This document shows positions 1 to 64,000 of a DNA stretch of 64,000 bases, in pieces. Position numbers and translations under genes: made by a program. This stretch comes from Amorphochlora amoebiformis (taxonomy: Eukaryota; Cercozoa; Chlorarachniophyceae), in assembly GCA_054601695.1 (NCBI GenBank), contig BAAHQB010000110.1, positions 558,001 through 622,000 of the forward strand, in the 5' to 3' direction. The notes under the pieces were generated by a model. It saw only the letters and a program-made list of their open reading frames with translations. It was not told the DNA's origin and made no database searches. Numbering within the stretch: the stretch's first letter is position 1; each line of letters opens with the position of its first letter.

Positions 1-9916
<9,916 letters not shown>

Positions 9917-10810
9917 GGTTCCATTTGGAATTGACAAGACAGGAAGAAACCTAGAAAATAGTGAACCACGAACTGCTGAAAATTTTAATTTTAGATCTAT
10001 ATTTTGAGATATTCGCGCAAAATTGACTTAAATAACTAAGTTACGTGTACATACAAGATATAATTATATTTTGTCGGGTAGACTAGGTAGACGTAGTAGA
10101 AAGTATTTACCGCACTAGACAATATTAGGCAGTACGTACGCTCTAGACGCTTGTATTGGTATATCTGGTCTAGTACTGTAGTATACCTAGTATACATACG
10201 AAAACGTATTGTATAATTTCTAGAATATGTTCTTTAGTTTATCTAGTATACTCTAGATACTGCCGCAATTCACTAATTGTTAATATCGATATTATTAGTC
10301 ATTTACAACCTCTGTACTATCCAACATGCGTATCGGCATACTCTAGATACTCTAGATACTGCCGCAATTCACTAATTGTTAATATCGATATTATTAGTCA
10401 TTTACAACCTCTGCACTATCTAGACTATCCAACATGCGCACGCTGATACGCTGGATACGTACCCGCAACATGCCGCATATATACTCTAGTCAATCGATTC
10501 CAACATACGTACGTACGTATACAAGATACGTACCGCACGTACGCATCTAGGTATGCATACGCAAGTATTTACTGTATATACTACTAGTACTAGTACAGTT
10601 ATACCGGGATACTCGAAATAATAGATAGTAAATCATGATCATGATGCGTACGTATCTACTACTAGTTAGTACTATAGTTCATGATCATGATCATATTAAG
10701 TCCGGCTGGACTATTCAAGTTCTAGAAGTTATGACTAGATGTAAGTTATGACTAGATGTATCACCCGATCTAGTCAATGTATATCAGTGATAATCATGAT
10801 CATATATGTA

Positions 10811-10855
<45 letters not shown>

Positions 10856-10912
10856 TATTATCTAGTATACACACATATACACACATACATACACACACAT
10901 ATCTATACATAC

Positions 10913-10956
<44 letters not shown>

Positions 10957-10994
10957 AGGTATATGTATTGTATATATGTGTATATATAATCTAG

Positions 10995-11066
<72 letters not shown>

Positions 11067-11074
11067 GTAACTTC

Positions 11075-11115
<41 letters not shown>

Positions 11116-11486
11116 GGCCGGATCATACCTATAGCAGCATACGCAAACTAGGTTACATCATGATAATCTATTTCACGTGATGATGATCTAAACAATTTTG
11201 CACATGTACATGCGTCTAGTAGTAGCCACTAGAGCCATCGGACTAAATCGGATTACCATCTACCGCCCAGATCGCTTTCAATCTGGCCGACCCGGACGAT
11301 GTACACATGTGCAAATGGCACAAAACAGCAACGGGAGGGCCTTTCGTATTTTCGTTTTGTGACGGGATTGACAGTAACCACCTTTTAAAGGAGAAACATA
11401 GTCTCGCTCCTGGCATATCAAAAATACAGATGAATCGTATTTGGTTTTATATATGTACACACAAATATATGTACATGTATGTATAT

Positions 11487-11555
<69 letters not shown>

Positions 11556-11728
11556 ATGTATACAAAAAATTCGAATACTGCATAAATAAATATTCAAATT
11601 CTAATATGTGATTTTATATATGTATATATATATGTATATATATATATATCTAATTTATGTATATATATATATATATATCCTATTACAAAAATATAGGTGA
11701 TGTCATATCTATTTATGTTTATATATAC

Positions 11729-11812
<84 letters not shown>

Positions 11813-11952
11813 GTATATATAATATATATATATATATATATAAACGGTATCATACCATATGTTCACATGACATGGAAATGTATTTACCTAGGGCTCTGGC
11901 GAACCAGGCGACGGAGATGATTCGACACAACTTTGCCTTGGTTATAGATATG

Positions 11953-12023
<71 letters not shown>

Positions 12024-12289
12024 ATATATATATATACATATATTGTTTGAGCAGAGATACAAAAATTACAGATAGCATCAATGGACGCAGCTCGATGCCT
12101 GTAGAGTTTGGAAACGTCATCGCAGCCCTGTATTGACAGCTCGAGATCGATGGAGATTCTAGAGATCGATGGAGATTCTAGAGATCGTTTGGAGATTGTA
12201 TCATCCGGTAGTACCCGGTACCCGGTAGTACCGGGATTTTGAGGTACCGTGGCAGAGCGTGACGTCACGGCATGTTACGTCTATAATAC
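9917..12289. other. Convergent intergenic region with CTAG-dense island
   Basis: Lies between the stop codons of the exchanger (+) and the hotdog gene (-). From about 10081 to 10780 it is unique sequence full of short palindromes: I count 20 CTAG in 700 bp, plus runs of ACGT, GTAC and ATGATCAT. AT arrays follow at 10820-11112, 11480-11555, 11720-11840 and 11955-12040. Unique sequence at 11140-11450 and 12060-12260 has no convincing frame; the latter holds short tandem copies of GATCGATGGAGATTCTAGA. Confidence 0.75.
10250..10437. repeat. 99-bp-period tandem duplication in the CTAG island
   Basis: The segment beginning CTCTAGATACTGCCGCAATT and running through TTTACAACCTCTG occurs twice, with the TGCCGC motif at 10261 and 10360, giving a period of 99 bp. 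The copies differ at only a few positions, so the duplication looks recent. Confidence 0.9.
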
Positions 12290-17701
<5,412 letters not shown>

Positions 17702-18278
17702 CTCATGGACTGACTACCGCGTGGAACGCACGGCGAGGCGCAACCGCACGGCCGATCCGGCGTGCGAACCCCCTCAGCGCCATCCTTTCGCGCTAAATTC
17801 TTGTTTACGAAAGGTTTATCGGCCGACAATTTCTCTCGACATTTCTCAACGTTATAAAAATCGCGCTTACGACCCCCCAGGGAACGAAGCCAGAATCTCC
17901 TTGGGCAAGGTTGGTCGTCCTACCCCCTTTTATTGTTCGTTCCTCGAGAATATTATCCATTTGACGGACAACCCGATTATTCGGTCATATGATCCGGCGA
18001 TTTTACGTCGGGGGGGTCAAGTATTGTTGAGTTTTGGGGAAAATGATATCGGTTGGTGGCCGGGAACATTGCACAATCAAACTTCGACACGAAATACGCA
18101 AATGCCCGACTTAGAAAACACGAAACAAAAACCCACGAGGCCATGGGCAACTGTCATAACGATGGGAAATTCTCGACCTTTCTAGCATTTGCAGCTTACC
18201 TTTGGCCTCATTCCTTGCATGATGTCACCTTGCATATCTTTACTCAGGCAGCACGAAATTCCTGTTGCTTAGCACGAG
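17702..18278. promoter_or_regulatory. Divergent intergenic region, probable bidirectional promoter
   Basis: About 580 bp separate the 5' end of the hotdog gene (-) from the Rab1 start codon (+). The sequence is unique, of mixed composition, free of AT arrays, and contains one CTAG. A 154-codon + frame crosses it, but it has no family resemblance and no splice logic. The promoter role is inferred from position only; no specific element was recognised. Missing 5' exons of the hotdog gene may lie here. Confidence 0.4.
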
Positions 18279-21115
<2,837 letters not shown>

Positions 21116-21946
21116 TTGCTCTTGTGTCGCGGACGTCGAGATACTAGAGATGGCTGCATCGTCAACACGCCAACTGAAGCCGGCAGCCCTAAATCTAGAT
21201 CTTAACCTCAGCCTGATCAGCCTTGGTGCTAGCCTAGTCTCTGTCCCATTCATTGGTATGTTTATGAAAGCTGGATTGCGACAATGAGTTACCCAATATT
21301 CAATTGCATCATCAACTTCATTTCACTGCATAGGTTCTCTAGGTTCTTCTTCACCGATACTCTAGATACTTAACGATAAGCTTGTTAATATGTGGATTAT
21401 CTAGATTAAACTTAGTTTCCGTATCTTCGGATCTAGTTAGTTCTAGTAGTTAGTAGTAATCTAGGTAATTACAACCCTAAACTACTACTTCTAGTACTTA
21501 CTAGTACTGGTTTTCCTACGATATTTCCTGACTGAAATTTGACTAGTTGACGATAATTACCCACTAGACCCATTTGGAGTGATTTTAGAATGAAATTAGA
21601 CTTAGACCTAAGATTATCCTAACACTGCCGAAAATTCTTATTGAGATTCAACACTAAAATCTAGAGTAATTTTCACTTGTAATTAACTAGAGATTGTAAA
21701 ACTGGTAATAATTTTTGGCCTTGTACTTTAGATTGACATGTTACAGATAGAATATTCAGTCAACCAGTGATTATCGTTGAACACATCGCTCTGCGGCGCT
21801 AGAACTTATCTGCTAGATCTATAATGCAAAGTTCATCTGCTTCTAGTCCAGCTGATTTAGTGTAGATCGAAGCCGCATTATTTTAATATTATTATTAATG
21901 TGAATATTAATCTCTCCGTCCATCAACCGCAAGCTGGTCAATATAT

Positions 21947-21981
<35 letters not shown>

Positions 21982-22018
21982 CTATTACATGGAAATAATC
22001 TATACATATATAACATAC

Positions 22019-22056
<38 letters not shown>

Positions 22057-22140
22057 TGTGTATTTTTATATATGTATGTATATCTAGTATGTATGTATAT
22101 AGATATATATATGTACATGTATATATATATATATATGCAT

Positions 22141-22171
<31 letters not shown>

Positions 22172-22190
22172 TAGATACAGATATATACGT

Positions 22191-22250
<60 letters not shown>

Positions 22251-22333
22251 TATACACACACATACACACATATATATGTATATATATATATATATATACA
22301 TATTTACGAATATATATATGTACACACACAAGC

Positions 22334-22364
<31 letters not shown>

Positions 22365-22425
22365 ATATATATATATTATACATTATGTATGTATACACAT
22401 ACATACATATATGTATATATGTATA

Positions 22426-22489
<64 letters not shown>

Positions 22490-22504
22490 AATATTAAAAA
22501 TATT

Positions 22505-22585
<81 letters not shown>

Positions 22586-22660
22586 TATATTATATATATA
22601 TATATATAAATTGATTTTTTACCTGTACACGCAATTTTGGAGGACGAGTAATAAAGCCTA
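21116..22660. other. Convergent intergenic region with CTAG-dense island
   Basis: Lies between the Rab1 stop (+) and the acyltransferase stop (-). Unique sequence at about 21335-21850 has 15 CTAG in roughly 550 bp and resembles the island at 10 kb in texture (TCTAGATACT, TAGTTAG, ACTAGT). AT arrays with GT/CA runs fill 21945-22610. Frames in 21116-21290 do not resemble a gene. Confidence 0.75.
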
Positions 22661-43314
<20,654 letters not shown>

Positions 43315-45562
43315 GCCATGAAATTCCCATATGCAAAGCCCACGCTAGGTTTTCCATCTGAAATCGTTGCAATCCTAGATATGCGAATGCCAAGAGAGAA
43401 CGATTCGTCCAGAGGCATTTTCAGGTTAGATATGAGATAGGGATACCGCGGGGAAGGTCTTACCATTATCTGGGTAGTTACAGGAGTAGAGGGTGAAGGA
43501 GCTCGCATAGTCCTTACGATTTCTGTGCTCATAGCTCTCGCTTCGTTTGGCTCGATCATCTCTCAGGGCAAAGCTTGAGGACGATTTCCCTCCGTTCTTA
43601 CTGCATGATAGCATAGCGGAGTACTAGTTATGACCGTTCAAAGGTATGATCTAGACGATAGGTTACTAATTTATTGATTACGATCGCAAATGCATAGGTC
43701 TCATATCTAGATTTTTGCTCGATGATTGTGTATGCAATTTACCAATTTTTAGATTTGCAATATTAATATTGCACTGTAGGTCAACGGTATGGATACAATA
43801 TAGTACGTAAGTTAGAGTGAATCTAGTAAATACGATGTATACCCTGGCTAGAGACACAAGATCTAGTAGATATGTATATATATATCTAAATAAAATCGTA
43901 CACTAGCTAAAGTAGATACAGACCATCACGATATTCCTCTAGTCTGAGTATTATTGATGATGAATGCCATACTTTCATTATCTAGATTATTGTTTAATTT
44001 CTGCCTAGTTTCTCATAATCTAGAGATGATATCGAATCTATTATCGATGTCCATGATTGCATTGATCGAGCTACGATGGCCCGACATAATATTGCATTAA
44101 ATGATACGGATACTATGATAGTAAGTATTGGACTTAAGACGTGATGATACACAGAAGAACTAAATCGAGAATGAGGGAGCAAGTTAGGTATATAACACAC
44201 GTATCTCCATGGGCCCTCAATGGCAACCCCACCATCTTGTCCCCCTCCCGAAAATAATCGAAAGTTTCCCCCGCATAAAAGACCTTCCCTTTTTCATCAC
44301 ACAACCCCATTACACTATCTCTCTGCTTTGAAGTCTCTAAATAATACTTAATACTTCCATATCAGCCCACCATAACCACTCCACAATTCCGACCCCCATT
44401 TTCTGCATTGGCCGATATTTTCTATAAAAAAGAACTTATTATACTCCGATATTGACTGTTTTTACATCGGGTAGTAGCGGTATGACTGTGATATATGCTC
44501 TCCTGGGATTTCATTTCACACCATGGCTCCCCTCGGGAGAGCTGCTCAAGCCTGCCCCCCTCATGTCCTCTCTGGAAGCTAATAGAGTATCATGACTGTA
44601 GAATTAGAGTCATATCTGGATGTGTGGTATATTAGACTTAAATTCTTTTCGGGGGGGGCCTTAGTCGTGACTTCGGCGAGGCATGTTGCAAAAGTTGGGG
44701 GTGGAAAGGGGTAAGTGTCGCTATCCGTCAGCAGTCCGCAAAATCGTACAATTAGTGTTGATTTCTTAGATAATATAATGTTCCGTTCCGATGTGCAGAC
44801 TTGCTTACGTTCAGATAAAGTGCATAATAAGTACATAGCTGCGCGTTCCTCGCGTTGACGCCAGCCTCAGAAACAACAGCTCCAGAAGAATAATGACAGC
44901 TAATTCATCGAAGGGATACAATTTTCTCCTTGGATTCCATCTTGCTGTGTTCATAAATCTCATGACGCGTTACACAATTCGCTAGCCCAGCCACGGAACG
45001 TCGTCTTTTTGTTCCGAAGGACTGGACCTCACATTGAGAGCAAACATCCCGCAGAACCGAACAAGACGGGAAGATTGAGGACATCAAACCGTACCAGCCA
45101 TTAACTCTTGCAAGCTTGCCCAATCCATAACCTCAACGTTGCTAAAGCTTGGAACAAACCAAGCTACGTAAGACAGGATTTTAAAAGATTTTTGGCACTA
45201 TCATTAGCTGAAACAATCTAGCACTCGAGCAGATTTTAGAGGATGGATACTCTAGATTCTATTCATTGCATAGGACGTTAGTGTCGAATGAATGAAAATT
45301 GTTACAAAAAGGCTTGTGTTTATACACACACATGTGTGTGTTTGCTATTCACATATATATATATATATATATAATATGTATGTATAATGTGTGTACATGT
45401 ATATATGTAAGTCTATGTACAACTAAATGTACCAGTAAATTGAAAAAAATTGTTAAATACAACTTCTGAATCACTTTATTTGCCCATATTTTTTGTCATA
45501 CTTCTATTCATGTCCATATACAAACAACTTTCCACGACTCATGCCTACGGTTCGGGGTCTTT
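43315..45562. other. Convergent intergenic region with CTAG-dense island
   Basis: Lies between the stops of the Sfi1-like gene (+) and the amidase (-). At 43621-44040 I count 11 CTAG in 420 bp, in sequence resembling the islands at 10 and 21 kb. The remaining 44200-45300 is unique, with mononucleotide runs and no frame that reads like a gene. A small AT array lies at 45354-45372. Confidence 0.7.
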
Positions 45563-63464
<17,902 letters not shown>

Positions 63465-63782
63465 ATGGGCACTTCTAGAAGCTCGATGGTCCACATCCCG
63501 GAGGTCCACTCGATTATCTCCTCCACGCTCAAGGATGCGGGTGTCAACATCCACGCGACTCTTTCTCTCTCTTTCATTCTCTTCCTCGAACTCGCCACTA
63601 TTTTTCTCTCTCCTCACCCTTACCCTTCCTCTTGCCCTGGACTTCCGCCCTCGCTCTCACCTTTACCCTCGGCCTCGCCCTCACTCCTGCCGAGAAAGAG
63701 TGTGCGATATTGGCGTGCATCACGCAACTAATAGTCTTCCGTGATATCGATTAGAGCATCTCTCTTTCTCTGTCTCTCTCTC

Positions 63783-63824
<42 letters not shown>

Positions 63825-63903
63825 CTCTCAGGATCGGCGGGTGCAGATATTTCGCCTTTGCCGATAAAGAGCAATGGAGAGCCCTTATCCTGTGGATTTG
63901 ATG
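63465..63903 (+). CDS. 5' exons of an unrecognised gene (partial)
   Basis: ATG at 63465 opens an exon to 63540 (MGTSRSSMVHIPEVHSII, then SSTLKDAG). It splices in phase 1, across a TC-rich intron with a strong CTCAG acceptor, to 63832-63903 (SAGADISPLPIKSNGEP, then LSCGFD), which ends in a GTATTA donor before another AT array. I do not recognise the protein. The gene continues outside the window. An alternative is that these are later exons of a gene starting further upstream. Confidence 0.5.
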
Positions 63904-63931
63904 GTATTAAAGAGTATATATTTTTTATATG

Positions 63932-63979
<48 letters not shown>

Positions 63980-64000
63980 TAGATAAATAAAAAGATATTA

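Noticed and set aside
9917-10790. Transposon or insertion sequence in the CTAG island
   Set aside because: No transposase-like frame, terminal inverted repeats or target-site duplication are visible. Only short palindromes and one tandem duplication are seen.
17721-18185. 154-codon + frame between the hotdog and Rab1 genes
   Set aside because: No family resemblance, no start context or splice partners. It lies in a divergent spacer where promoters are expected.

Overview
The window is nuclear DNA from a eukaryote, most likely a protist. Its genes are broken into very short exons (mostly 25-140 nt), introns are GT-AG, and most introns are inflated by long (AT)n microsatellites. Interstitial TTAGGG/CCCTAA hexamers suggest a TTAGGG-type telomere. 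I cannot place the lineage. I assembled gene models by hand, checking reading phase across every splice junction; nearly all poly-Ile/Tyr reading frames in the window are AT microsatellite and not protein.

Seven genes alternate strictly in strand: (1) + 290-9916, an endosomal-type Na+/H+ exchanger whose 5' end lies outside the window, 27 exons; (2) - 12290-17701, a double-hotdog (MaoC-like) dehydratase candidate, 15 exons; (3) + 18279-21115, a complete Rab1/Ypt1 GTPase, 7 exons, 207 aa; (4) - 22661-34933, a PlsC-type lysophospholipid acyltransferase of about 270 aa in about 16 exons; (5) + 36736-43314, a large coiled-coil and Trp-repeat protein resembling Sfi1-type centrin-binding proteins; (6) - 45563-62192, an amidase-signature hydrolase with a hydrophobic N-terminus and a complete Lys-cisSer-Ser triad, 28 exons recognised; (7) + 63465 onward, the first two exons of an unrecognised gene.

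The genes do not form an operon or pathway. Rab1, the exchanger, the acyltransferase and the amidase would all fit endomembrane or lipid functions, but that is ordinary eukaryotic housekeeping.

The unusual biology is in the non-coding DNA. (a) Introns contain decayed copies of neighbouring exon edges, with the splice site attached, separated by AT arrays. (b) Each convergent intergenic spacer (9917-12289, 21116-22660, 43315-45562) has a CTAG-dense island that the divergent spacers lack. (c) One acyltransferase intron holds a head-to-head telomere-like block, (TTAGGG)n then (CCCTAA)n. (d) One amidase intron holds about 150 bp of (CG)n, and another a minisatellite whose unit resembles a splice junction.
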